DNA from: Scatophagus argus
Lineage: Eukaryota; Chordata; Actinopteri; Scatophagidae
Assembly: GCF_020382885.2 (NCBI RefSeq)
Contig: NC_058496.1
Span: 18,952,501-19,016,500 of the forward strand
Reading direction: 5' to 3'
Length of the DNA: 64,000 nt
Shown: in pieces, positions 12,199-24,142 of the stretch
How positions within the stretch are numbered: the stretch's first letter is position 1
Layout of the letters: every line of letters starts with the position of its first letter
Program-made: the position numbers and the translations under genes
Notes under the pieces: model-generated
Seen by the model: the letters and a program-made list of their open reading frames with translations, nothing else
Database searches by the model: none
Told to the model about the DNA's origin: nothing

Positions 12199-12982
12199 CC
12201 TGGACAGATCTGTAGGCTGTAACAAATGAAAGAACTTAATGAATAGTGTCATAGTGTCAGGTCAATGTGTCTCCAAATGTCAAGGATAAGCCCTGGAAAA
12301 CTCTAGTTAAATGTGTTTTGTTTTTTTTCTTTTCAACATTGAAATATAGTGGTGGAAATACTGCTGAAACAAGGTTATATGACACCTAAAAAAATCAACC
12401 ATTTCAACCATATCGAGCCAAGTTTTAACCTTATTAAACATGTTCTTGCTCACAATTTGTCCGTTGAAACAAATAAAAGCAGCATAAATGGGAACCAAAT
12501 TAAATGAATGCAAAAAGTAATCAAAACATTAAGTCAAAACGTCCTTTAAATAATCACAACTTCGTGATAAAAAATGCCGCAGAGGTTGCTGAATCACTGT
12601 CGATCACTTCTTCCGACCTTTAAGTGACACAGTCTGTTTGTTTTTCAGCATGACATCAAACTGAGGATTTTCACATTAGTTTGACATTTGATTACGATCA
12701 GAAATGCGCCAGTGCTGCTCGCCTTACCTTCTCCACAGCTGCCGTAACACTGACAACACTTCCTACTCCACTATACTACAAATACTTCGCCAGATGATGC
12801 TCCCTGGTCGGTCTCTGACGGATACTCACGGTGCTCTGTGCTCTCACTTCGCTTTTCTCTGGCTCAGCTGGAGTCTCACTTCCACTTTCTGCTGCGTTGA
12901 GGTGGCTGAGGGGGAAGCGGTCAGTGGTGGAGGAACACCGGGGAGCAGAAGGGCCAGCCCGCTTCATCTACTGCCTATAAAT
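12199..12982 (-). promoter_or_regulatory. cyb561a3: cyb561a3 5' UTR exon, intron 1 and proximal promoter
   Basis: A likely first exon ends at 12830 with donor GTGAGTATC on the minus strand. Exon 2 begins at about 12216 after a TTGTTACAG acceptor, 18 bases before the ATG. A TATAAATA-like stretch lies at 12975-12982. The 612-bp intron holds nothing recognisable. The ORF on the opposite strand across the first exon is an antisense shadow. Confidence 0.55.
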
Positions 12983-13505
12983 AAGACACGAGTGGGAGTG
13001 GGACACGTCAATTATTTTGGCTGTTTTGTTAAAAGAGTTCAGCCAATCAAAAACATTATCCTATGTCAGGAGGAAATGTTTATTGTAGCCCAACACAGGG
13101 GGCACATCTCGTGACTGCAAGCACCAGAGCGATAAGTTAGAGAGATAAGTTACATCACTTCGACGTTCATGTAACCTTGACGAATTTTGCTTTTTCAACT
13201 TAATTTTAGGTTACTTGGCAATTATATATATATTCATACACTGAAAACGTTGGAAAGTATACGTGTTTCCCAAACGGAGTCATTATTCTTGAGTTACGAA
13301 CGTGCTGGAACACAAACACAAACAGTCTGGAAATACTCAAAAAATAAAGCTAAAAATGTTTAGACATGTACCTCATGTACCAACACTCCTCATATGTACA
13401 GACGACAGAAGATAACTAAAACGTCGACAGCAAAAGCTGCGTTTAGCCTTTAAACACTTTCAATTCAGGAAGAGATATTTACACATTCCATTTCCTTATT
13501 GACAG

Positions 13506-13530
13506 CGCAACGCCTTCTGGGAAATGTTGT
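13506..13530 (-). promoter_or_regulatory. Candidate ZNF143-type (SBS) promoter element
   Basis: Read on minus, the core TTTCCCAGAAGGCGTTGCG resembles the long ZNF143/THAP11-associated element, consensus around TCCCAGAATGCMTTGCG. It lies about 540 bp upstream of the probable cyb561a3 first exon. The call rests on motif resemblance only. Confidence 0.4.
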
Positions 13531-16500
13531 TTATTAGTCATCACCGTACCCGGCAGCACCCCACATTGTATAATCAACACTACTGTGATTCTTTAATTAT
13601 ACAATTGAATAATTTAAAGTTGTATAATTTTAATGCTTTGCCCTCCACTTCTTCTGATGCTATTTTCCTCAGCTCTGAACAGTCAGCCTCATGATAAAAA
13701 TGATAGGATAAAACTTTATTGATAAGTTAGAGAAATAAGGTCATTGCAGCAAAGTAAAGACCCAGCTTGGAAAATTAAAAGAGGATCTATGATACACACA
13801 TGCAATATTAAAACAAACTGTAACACAAACAAAACAATCAAATAATACAACAACAAAGCCATGAACTGCAGAGCCAATAAACAAGTCTGTGATTACATAA
13901 GAATAGGCCTATGAATTAATAGGCATAACTACTTTGCCTCACACGCTGTGAGGAAGGCTGCTATTACAGTGATTGCAGGAGAAGTGACCTGAGTGATGAG
14001 GGCTGAGCCTGCATGGGGCAGACCTGTAGAGATCTGCCGTCTTTCAGCTCCACCTGGAGGCAGTCTTATATGCTATCCCCAAAAAGGATGAAAACTATGA
14101 AACTGTACTATGGGGCGTTTTGGGTCACAAAAATAACAATGCTGCTACAGACAGATGTATACAATACAGGAAAACTATTAACTATTATTAGAAAATGTAA
14201 AATTATGAAGGATTCTACATTAAAATGCCAAATAACTGCATTACATAAACATATCACACTTGTTAATAAGGACTTTCTTTGTTTTCCTTCCCTGTAGCAT
14301 TGCGTTTCGGAACCTGATTATTTTATTTGTTCTATAATTTTGCTAATTTGCTTCTCGACACTAAGCCAGAGACTGACCCTCTACTGATTCCCATGTTTCT
14401 CTTACTGTAATCAGTTTGTAGTAACTTGATTAAGTACGTATTTATTTAGTGAGATGCACCATGTAAAGGCAATTTAAACTGAATAACTGCCTTTTATACT
14501 GTTATTTGATTGCTATTACTATTATTTATATTGAATAAAGTCTTTAAAAATAGTTCTTAACTCAGATCCCGTCTTCAAGATTCTGTCATTGAGGCCCCAT
14601 TCACTTCCATTTATAGAGGTGTGCACAGTATTACTAAACAAATCTGCAGTAATTTAAATGGCCGCAAACTTAGTGCCAAAGTAAACCTAGAGCCTTCAGG
14701 CCCCCTGAAGGTGTTGTGCTCCAGGGCAGTTTCTTGCTTAGTTCAGCTGGTTCATGTATGAGCATGAATATGATATTGCATATGTACTTGAAATTAGCAT
14801 TACTAAAAAACAGCTAGTTGATTTAGTGACTGTATCATCTTTAATGTTACTTCATAAATGTATATTTTTTCCTTAAGGACTAAAAGAAACATCAGAACAA
14901 AGAGTAGCACACAACAACATTGAATATGTTGGGACCTCTTGGGACCAGTGCTGGCAGTATTAGTCACCCAAATGTAAGATGCCACGTATACATGCATGGT
15001 AATTCATCTCATCTACGGCACATTCAACTGTGCATAGTCCCAGGCTTGTGCTGCATGCACTCTTATTTCAGATTTGTGCACAGACTTTGTGTTGTTGTTG
15101 TTTTTTAGCAGTTGTAGCAAATGTCAACTTTCTTGAGCTTGCATTAGCTGAAGTGATTGTATACCTTCAAACAAAAATAAGTTTGCCCCAGATCTCACTA
15201 CATTGTGCTGCAGCAGAGTTGCAGCCACATTTAGGTTTCAGGCTGAATCTTTGATTATGTAGCTGGAATACTTCATACAGTAGTTCTCAGAAAAACAACA
15301 GAGCTGTCTTCCAGCATTATTCTCTTAAACAGACAAGAATCAAGCTGTCAGCGGGTGCCTTATATTATCAAAGTCTCTCAGATCCTCTGACAGACTCCTT
15401 GAAATGATGTTTTCAAATACTCCTCAGAGTCCCCCTCAGTGTGGTCGGCCCCAGCAGCACAGTGTAAAGTACATAAAGTACAGGGGCTGGTGTTTATTCA
15501 AAAGCTGAAGTCAGTGACTATTGAGTCATTTCACTCGAAGTGCAAATATGAATTTCAGTCATGGTGGAGCTCAGAATGTTTTCATTCACAAGTCAGGGGA
15601 TCACCAAACTGAATAGGATTCATCCTTTAGGGAACATGAATGTCTATATTTCATACCTGTTGATGGCCTGTTGATTTGCCTGATGACAAAATGCTCTCTT
15701 TTTGGACCCACAGTGCAGCTCACTCACACAAAGGAGACCAGAGTAAGGTGTAATATTCAAACGTTTATTGCACCCTGATTCCGCAGCAGTTCAGCTCAGA
15801 GAGCTCAATGTCCTCACAGACGAAGTGTAGAGAATACAATCCTGGCCGGGAATCTCACTGAAACTGACATCTGTGTTATTATGCCGCAGAATAAGTAGAA
15901 TGAATGGTTTTGTCCTGAAGCAAACTGAAGAATCAAGACTCACGTTTGTGATGTCATACTGATACACGGCACGGAACTATCTGTTGACAGTGAATAGAAG
16001 GCTGACTTTGTGAATTAGAAATTACCTTCTCTTATTCTGAGAAATTCATCCCGAATTCTGTCACAGTGACCTTTTCTACCCTTTACAATTTATTCTCTGC
16101 AGTGTGGTACATCAGTATAACAAATTCAGATTAAGGAAAATGGCAAAATCTCCCTTTGTTTCCAGCAAAGGATGCAGCATATTTTACACTCTTTCCTATA
16201 GATTCATATTTGTGAGCAGAATTTCACTTCTATTGTCCTTTAAGTTCTATGGAGTAGCCCCGAAGGCAAGAAAAGTAAGATTGAATGCCTTTTTACTCCC
16301 TTTCTCAACACTGATTAATAGAGCTCTTGGTATGAAGTCTTTTATTTCCTTCATACTTGGCCTGAATGGAGTGATCATCATAGCCTTCATCAAAATCAGG
16401 CCCTATTCACTCAAAATTGCACATAAGAAGTACCCAGCACCATTTTGGAACAGCTCTTACATGGACGTGAGGGGAATTATGTAAGCTAGAGTTGGAGGAA

Positions 16501-18055
16501 ATCTCATTTATTATTTTTGCATGAACACAGGTACAATGGCAATGAAAATGTGATTTGAAATCGAAGTGATGCTAACTGAACACTTCCATATTATAGGTAT
16601 GGCAATAAGACACAGCTCAAGAGTGTTTTCGTCAATGTGATCCCAGAAGCTTTTTGGTTCACAATGACACACACTAAAGGGTTTGGGACACTGCCTTCAG
16701 TTCCATGAAGTCCTTGGCAGCTGTGGAGTGCCAATGGAGCTGTTATCACAGACTGGGAATGAATTCTCTGGAGTGGCAGCTGGGCTTCTTGGGGCCTAAC
16801 CAATAATCACAGGAAACTGCAGTCCAGTCGCTAAAATAGAGAAAAAAGATTCTAAAGGAGTCAAAAGGTGCTGAGTGTTTCAGGGAATGAGAGTCAGATT
16901 CCTGTTGATGGCTTGATAAAATCTGATTTAAAAGCTACATTAATTGTTTGGGTTTCTTAGGGGTAACATTGACATTCATATCATCCTCTAAAGCTGATAT
17001 GGCAAACATGTTAGCAAACGGTGGCTTATTGGCACATTAAGCAGATATAGTACAATGTTAAGATGGAGTCATATTTCTGTCCACCTGACAAATTTTAGCC
17101 CAAAATTCACTCGCTCTGTCATTGAGAGTGTCTTGAGATTTGACTGACACTTTTTAGACAGTCTTGTTCTCTAATTTGAATAATGATAGACTAGGACTAA
17201 ATGTTGCACATTCAAGGTTTCCGAATGATAAATCCTTATGCCTTCTGGGAGTGAGGGGTTGTTCTGATGTGCGGATGATCTGTTCAAAAATGTAATTTAC
17301 CAGTAATTTGGTTTATGGCCAAACTACACAATAATCCTTAACTTAACCTTATGTTTAGTGGTAGCAAATATGAGCATGCAAACATTCTTAAGTAAACATG
17401 CTAAAAGATAAAAATGGTAAAATTAACATGCTAATATTGTCATTGCGTGCATGGTAGCATAACAACCACTATCATTTTCATATTCACTTCACTATGGCAA
17501 TATATGGTGAGAAACAATCACTGGACCCAACCAATTTGGTTTTCTTGACAATGAGCAGTGAAACGTCACAGCAACCTCACAGTGCAGCTATTTTTTTATA
17601 TACAGGCTTATTATTGACTTATATAGCAAAGGCAGCTGAGCTCTTTCATAGCACATAGCTTAAATCACTTTTTTCTGAGTGGTAATTTGGTACACTAGAC
17701 GGTGGCGACAGAATGTTTCATAATGTTCTCAGAGAGCATTAGTTTGATGCATGAGAGTCAGAAAACTGATTGGTTACAGCAGAGGTATAAATTAGCCGAA
17801 TGTTTCTGCGACACCGCTATAAAATGCTCTGGCTCTGACTTTACACTGTAGGGCTAGAATCTGAATGAACAGACATGGTTATCCCATCAACATTCATAAT
17901 GGTAATGTAAGACAAAGACACTTGTCACAAGAGTAAATGAACAGCTATGCAACCTGCTGAATGAGGAATGAAGGAGAAAATGAGGCAGCAGAACCACAGA
18001 AATTATTAGGAAGTAAAGGGACGTCCAAGTAGCTCATGAAGATAGATTAATGAGT
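13531..18055. other. Intergenic region, no gene seen
   Basis: This is AT-rich non-coding DNA between the cyb561a3 promoter and the tnfrsf10-like 3' end. The longest ORF (16104-16484, plus) has no domain, no family resemblance and no splice context. A stretch near 13711-13760 resembles the decayed end of a fish LINE. Confidence 0.5.
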
Positions 18056-18068
18056 GAATGTAGAACTC

Positions 18069-18422
18069 CATCCATCCATTTTCTATACCGCTTATCCGTC
18101 AGGGTCGGAGCCTATCCCAGCTGACTACGGGCGAGAGGCGGGGTTCACCCTGGACTGGTCGCCAGTCAATCGCAGGGCCAACACACAAAGACAGACAACC
18201 ACACACTCTCACACTCACACCTAGGGGCAATTTAGAGTAGCCAATTAACCTAATGTGCATGTTTTTGGTATTGTGGGAGGAAGCCGGAGTACCCGGAGAA
18301 AACCCACGCAGGCACAGGGAGAACATGCAAACTCCACATAGAAGGGCCCAGACTGGGATTCGAACCTGGAACCCTCTTGCTATGAGGCGACAGTGCTAAC
18401 CACTGCACCACCGTGCCGTCCC
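18069..18422 (-). repeat. SINE-like retroposon with 13-bp target duplication, copy 2 (inverted)
   Basis: This is the same family as 8462-8825, in the opposite orientation. The CCATCCATTTTCTATACCGC end is at low coordinates and the tRNA-like head at 18365-18422. It is flanked by the perfect direct repeat GAATGTAGAACTC at 18056-18068 and 18423-18435. Confidence 0.9.
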
Positions 18423-18435
18423 GAATGTAGAACTC

Positions 18436-20654
18436 ATATTTGTCAATTTAACTACAGCTACAGAACCAGTGAGAAGGTTTAAGCTTCACTCAAATATCTG
18501 GCCAATCACTCTTAACCCTTTTTGAATTAACTAAGCACAGCAGAGAAAGCAGTATCCACCCATGAACCATGACCAATTGCAGCAAATGCTAATGTCTACA
18601 ACCTCAGCAGGTTGCAACATGTCCCTTGTTGAGTCACCTTCACAACATTTAGCAGCTGCTATGAGTGCCAAAGATGCACAGAAATGAAGAGAGGTCTCAT
18701 TTGGGCAATGACTGTATTGCTCAGTGGTGTCCTGTGGTGTCATACCACACATAGCGTGATATCCTAGTTTGCTGGTTCAGAGTCAAATCTCCAGCACATT
18801 GGCACATCATCAACTAAGCAGAGAGGACAGAATGAGCCACAGACAGGACTGTTGCACCCAGTGAAACCAAATAAGAGTATAGTGATGACTTCTTGGCTGT
18901 GGTAAGGAAGACCTCTGCTGTTGTGGGGAGTGGGGAGATCCACACACAGTATCCACAATCCAAAGAGAAAGCCAATGTTAAGACAAAGCTTTGCCCCTGG
19001 ACAGATTAGCAAAACAAACTTGTAACATGAAAGCACAATTTGAATGTCGTCTATATGTAGGCATGTTACACATACACAGGACATGTCAAATCCCATAAGG
19101 AGACACTGAATTTAACCTTAGGCCAGTGGACTCCCTTTAAGAAAGGCATGACGAGGGTGAACTCCACAAATCCAACATGACTGGCAGATACAGCCAACCA
19201 AACAGACCTTAATCATGAAAAAAGAGATCTTTATCCAGCAGTTCAAGAGGGAACACCAAAGCTTCTGCTACATAGCACTGAACAAGGAGAACATTTCAGT
19301 CCTGACACCACTGCTCAAATGTCTGTCTTTCATAGGCCTCTAATGAATGATACCTTTGCTTTCTGGATTGGCATTACCCCAGTTTGGGGGCAGACCTTTC
19401 ACTATTAAACTGGACCTCACAACAGGAAGCCATGCATCTGGTACCTGGGTCTTCAGTGGGACATACCTGACTTAGTCCACCTCTTAATACAACCACTATC
19501 ACGTCGCAATTACACCCCCCCCCCAAAAAAAAGCAAAACATTGATACTATCCAAAAACACAATATGACAAGGCGTGGCATTGGAGAGAAAGGGATTTTGC
19601 GTGTTGAGTATAATTATCATTATTAATTAAACAAGAAACACAGTTTAGACAACTCCAAACCGATACACTACAACCACAACTGTGCCATGTACATCATCCA
19701 GAGCAGTTCAGAACTGCTAGTCGCACTTGGCTGTGACTTTTGCTCTGACTGACCAATAAGAGAACGGAAAAAGCTAGCTAGCTGGCCCTGGAAAGCGTCA
19801 CAGGGAGGATTCTGAAATCTGATTGGTTAAAGAAACAGTCAATGGCTAATATAGTCCAAATTGTGTGGGCCAGCACTACTGATCCTGAAGGCCCTGGGCA
19901 GATTAGACTGACATGGCAACACATAGAGGCTGAAATCTGATTGGACAAAAATCGAATATCCACATACACGCACTGGAAGCGGTGTAGCCGAGAGACACGC
20001 TGCGAAATGAAGAGATAAACTGTTGGGAATAAATTAATACAATTTCATGGAACAAATATTAGAATTTAGGTTGTAAATGTAGTTCAGTGCTTCTGATAGT
20101 GTTTAGGTCAGCAGAGAAGGCCTTGCTGGCCTTGAGGGCCCGCCACTGCAGCATAGATATATCACCTCCGCTCCCACTAAGGTCCCCGTGGAGAGAAAGC
20201 TGCCAAGACTTAGTTCCTAGCAGACTGATTATCTTGGAATACCTCAACTTCTCTGGCCATCAGGATCAGGGGCAGATCCTCTTGAAGGACCCTCTCCAGA
20301 ACAGGAAGTATCACATTCACGGAGTGAAATGAAAATATTGGGCCATGGATGCACTTTTGTATTGATACCCAGAGATGCATTATGTTCCATTATTGTTCCA
20401 GGCACCCAGGAATATGGGTGGCTCTGAGAGACAGAAAATGAATACTGTGCCACAGCAACAGAGGGTGAGACAGTTTCAACACAGGAAGTGAGCAGCTCCC
20501 TCACTGCTTTTTTATGTAGTAACCATGCTTGTATTACCAGTCCTGATGCATGCTGAGCTGTATGAAGTGAATAAAAATAAATGAGTTTGGCCAGAAGGAA
20601 GCAGCCTTACCGGCTGGGACCCAAGACTTTTGGACTCACAATCAAGTCTCTTGT
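18436..20654. other. Intergenic region, no clear gene
   Basis: Several short ORFs lie on both strands (18764-19096, 20059-20247 and 20244-20504 on minus), with no recognisable domains. They could include decayed mobile-element or gene sequence next to the ORF at 20655-20930. A C/A tract lies at about 19506-19530. Nothing else can be supported. Confidence 0.4.
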
Positions 20655-20930
20655 TCATCCTCCATGCAGGGTGTCCAGCATGTTATTGTCATCATGGTGA
20701 TCAGCCAGCCCCAGTTGCAGCTGGCGAGTGCTCTCAGAAGATTCCAGCTTAAATTTGATTAACCCCTCAACATAGTCCATGTCATCCAAGTTACTAACAG
20801 AGGCCTCAACCAAAAGCTCCTCATTGTCAGACTGTGATGAAGCTGAGTCCCTGGATTCAGTGAGGTGGGGGTTATGCCTTTCAACAATGCTCTTTCCCAG
20901 CACGTTCTCCACAAATGTGACCTGGCTCTT
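20655..20930 (-). CDS. Unrecognised terminal-exon-like ORF (hypothetical or gene remnant)
   Basis: On minus, a strong pyrimidine tract ending CTCTTTCCAG is followed directly by a 91-codon open frame and a TGA. The segment is acidic and serine-rich, with HNPHLTESRDSASSQSDNEE and NLDDMDYVEGLIKF, and ends in NMLDTLHGG. It has no hydrophobic stretch. I do not recognise the family. No partner exon upstream (20931-22600) could be identified with confidence. It could be the last exon of a small gene, a decayed gene, or a fragment of a mobile element. Confidence 0.3.
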   Translation of the reverse strand, partial: KSQVTFVENVLGKSIVERHNPHLTESRDSASSQSDNEELLVEASVSNLDDMDYVEGLIKFKLESSESTRQLQLGLADHHDDNNMLDTLHGG

Positions 20931-22149
20931 CTGGAAAGAGCACAGGAGCAGGCAGCAAAATGCCCAGGCTTCAGGCTCCATCAATGCTCTCCTGGTGTGG
21001 ACAATCTCCAGACAGACGAGACATTCCACATTCTAGGCCTTGCTGTGCAGAAAGAAGCCACCCTGCTGAGGAAAGGGGACAGAAAATTTCATCTCCTGTT
21101 CATGCTTGGGGCTCATATCAGACAAAACAAAACATATTCCTAGGCATGTTCAAAAGTGCCTTCACATTCCACTGTACAGAATGAATCAACTGAAAGACAA
21201 TTCAGACTTTATTAATGAAAGTGATATATTCAACTTGAACACAAAAGTTCCCAAAATCAAGCAAATATTGGCAATCTCACATAGTCATAGTCTGTCCGGG
21301 ATCATTAAACCCAAATTTAATGGATATGGTGGGTTTTTTTTTTATCAATGCACAATATTTTTAACTCTCACAGGATCTACATACATAATTACCTGGTGTG
21401 AATGCTCACAACAAGATGATGTAGTTATCTTTCCCATTCATCCTGTGAACATCGCATTGGTGTTATATCACATGACTGACATGAGCACAAAAAGTCTTCA
21501 GTTAGTTTTTCAAGGTCAAGAATGAACTTAAATGTGCAACTTTTAAACCAACATAGAAGATTAGGTCCTCAATGGTGGCTGCATTTCAGGTATTGGCATT
21601 GTGAGTGTTAGTTCACTGACATGGCTAATTGGCAGTGGTGAAATATCAAGTACATTATTAAGTAGTGTACAATTTCCAGGTATTTTTCTTTACCTTTATT
21701 TTTACTGTACTTAACACTTTACTGCTCCTTTCTAGTTGTAATTGTACTTTTTACTCTGTGAGGTTTATTTGACAAGTTCAATTCTAGTTTCTTGGCAGGT
21801 TCAGATTATCTGCACGAGTACATTTTTGGTAGTTGAGCAATTTGAACTGAATGAAACGATCATTACTTTGCACAGATTTCTTGCATGAACTGTGGTAATA
21901 TTTATATTTAGTGTGCTAACATATAACTACACATAATTTGTGTTTCTCACTGTTTGTAATATTCTATTTGCAGAATATGTTATCATATTCTCCATAAAGA
22001 TGAAGACAGTCAATAAAACAGGATATCAGATATCTCATTCGACTTGTTTATTACATCATCATGATGATGCAGAGCTTGCAATGAAAAGTTTTGCAGTTAT
22101 ACAAAACTATATCAGAGCTAGATATCAGAGCCCTGTATTTAACATGTCT

Positions 22150-22395
22150 TGGATGAACTGAAACAGGGATTGCGAGCCAGACCTTTTTATCCAACATCAA
22201 TGCCTGACCTCACAAATTCCGTACAACATGAATAGGCAGAAACACTCCAAAATTTTGGAGAAAACCTTCCCAGAAGAGTGGAAGCTAGTACAGCTGCGAA
22301 AGAGGTATCAACTCCATATTAATGTCTATGTATTTAGAATACAATGCCAGGTAAGGTAAGGTGTCCCGATACACTTGTCCATATAGAGTATCTTA
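22150..22395 (+). mobile_element. Tc1-like (non-autonomous) transposon fragment
   Basis: The sequence around AACATGAATAGGCAGAAACA, GAAAACCTTCCCAGAAGAGT and the end GATACACTTGTCCATATAGA resembles the abundant fish Tc1/mariner-type element with a terminal repeat near TACTTTTGTCCATATAGTG. It is the inverse orientation of the copy at 27186-27455. No transposase frame remains. Confidence 0.6.
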
Positions 22396-22611
22396 AGTGA
22401 ACACTGGAAGTAATAGTAGTGTAACTAGCACACCGGCTCAGTTTATAGTGTAAAGTATGACAGTGAATTTAGATGATATTCCATTCAAGTCTTGGAATTT
22501 TGATCAGAGGACAATTCCCCACACACAGCATTTTCTGAGTTAAAACACTGCACAGGGTGGTTAACATTTTGTTCAAGTCAAGAAAGACAGACAACAGAAA
22601 CACGAAAGGTG

Positions 22612-22630
22612 TTTATTATTGTTTTTTATT
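22612..22630 (-). terminator. Candidate polyadenylation signals of the tnfrsf10-like gene
   Basis: Two AATAAA signals on the minus strand (22612-22617 and 22625-22630) follow the stop codon by about 1.2 kb. They would give a 3' UTR of that length. The assignment is by position. Confidence 0.45.
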
Positions 22631-22828
22631 TAAACATTCATATCGACAGACTTTTTCCCTGAGGCGTGTATATTTGCTCAAAAGTTAAATTTCTGAATTG
22701 GATATTTGATCTGTAACATTTTCAAAAAAGTAAGATTGAAATGGAAAGCAACAGAAGCTATTATGTAACATTACAATTAAGCTCAGAGTAAGGCAGAAAA
22801 GGCACTTTGGAGCTCCCAGTACACTATT

Positions 22829-22851
22829 GTGTGTGTGTGTGTGTGTGTGTG
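22829..22851. repeat. (TG)n microsatellite
   Basis: An uninterrupted TG dinucleotide run lies in the presumed 3' UTR of the tnfrsf10-like gene. A T-rich stretch follows it. Confidence 0.9.
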
Positions 22852-23469
22852 ATTTTTGGTTTGTTTTTTTTCTGTTTGTTTTTGTTTTTTGCTTTTTTTT
22901 TTTAAACTCCAACATGTGACCATTGCAGTCAGGATTATGACTGCAGTGTAACAACACAACAAAAAGAATTATGATCAGGTTATCTGAGCAAGTAAACCAA
23001 CAGGCGAACTAAACTAAAATCAAAATAAACTCTGAATCTACAAGTAAACAACACAGTCAGGCAGAGAACATGTCATTTGAATAAAATCAAATAAAACTTG
23101 CTATCTCCACCATAACTTCATATGCTCATTGATCCTATGGCATTTTGATCCACAGCTCAGATAGTCCTGTTTGTCTCTTAATAAATAAAACATACTTTAA
23201 AAAACAAAATCAATGTGAAACAATCAGTCTGTCTTAGTACATGCTGTTGTCATGATGTAAGAAAAACATCTTTGGTGATCAAATGCTTTACTATCAACAC
23301 TCTATTCAGAGCTGAAGGAAATAAACCACCTTCAGTCAAATAAAAAACGATGTACAGTTAAACACTCAACTTGTATGCTTTTCTACATGTACAATGTCTA
23401 CATTGACATGTTTTTTCTCAGCAAAAGAAAAACAAAACACTGTGGGTGGTAGCCTTGTGCACTTCTTGG

Positions 23470-23812
23470 ACCATACAGGAGTTTACAAGAAGCATCAAGG
23501 ACCTCACAGCATGAGTGATATTCATGAGACTACAGTACTCTTGGGAGAAATTTGTTCTTCCTTTTGGTTGAAAAGATCTACTACTCAAGCCAAAACACCA
23601 CTATGGTTGGTAACCTTGCAAGTTGCTAATCAACCAGTATTGGATGATACTAAAGCTTACTCCAAAGATTACTACATGACATTCATGAGACTACAGTACT
23701 CATGCATTCTCTGTTATCTGCCAAAGACCCTATGCTAGTTCAACCAGTACTAGACGGTGCCCAAGCTTTCAGCAACAAAGACTTCACATCATAAGTGATA
23801 TTCTTAGGACTG
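23470..23812. repeat. Three imperfect copies of a roughly 72-bp unit in the tnfrsf10-like 3' UTR
   Basis: Units start at 23470, 23631 and 23741. Copies 1 and 2 share ATTCATGAGACTACAGTACTC. Copies 2 and 3 share the head CAACCAGTA and an AAGCTT core. Copies 1 and 3 share a TGAGTGATATTC/TAAGTGATATTC tail. Divergence shows the repeat is old. Confidence 0.75.
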
Positions 23813-23852
23813 TGTTTTCAGAAGGGGTTTTCTGTAAACAATTCACTTCTCA

Positions 23853-24142
23853 TTAATCCTCACAGAAGTAATGACTATTTGAAACAGCCTTTTCCTTAAT
23901 AATCTCCGCTGTTCGCCTTTGATTTAAATCAAGCAATGCTTTCAGCAGGTCATTTAAGTTGGCCTCTCTGCCCTCTTTCTCCATCCAAATATTCAGCAGT
24001 TCATGAATCTTGTCTTCATAGGGAAGGTGCTCTTTGTTGTTGATCGCATTGTCAGTAATACCAATGAGACGGAAGAATCTCTTGTGGAAGTTGATGTCCA
24101 TTTCTTCAAAATACTCAAAGGATTTCCTCAGAGATTCTTCAC
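23853..24142 (-). CDS. tnfrsf10-like: Death-domain exon of the tnfrsf10-like gene
   Basis: This last coding exon follows acceptor GTTTGCAG. It encodes 96 codons including the TAA stop, beginning EESLRKSFEYFEEMDINF. A six-helix death-domain pattern fits. The second tryptophan position is kept (LLNIWMEKEGREA). The first one, common in mammalian TRAIL receptors (WEPLMRKLG), is replaced by phenylalanines (HKRFFRLIG). Confidence 0.92.

Noticed and set aside
12704-13114. 136-codon plus-strand ORF
   Set aside because: Antisense to the GC-richer cyb561a3 first exon and promoter.
16104-16484. 126-codon plus-strand ORF
   Set aside because: No domain, no splice context, and composition typical of AT-rich intergenic DNA.
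21106-21525. 139-codon plus-strand ORF
   Set aside because: No recognisable motifs; a chance open frame in AT-rich sequence.
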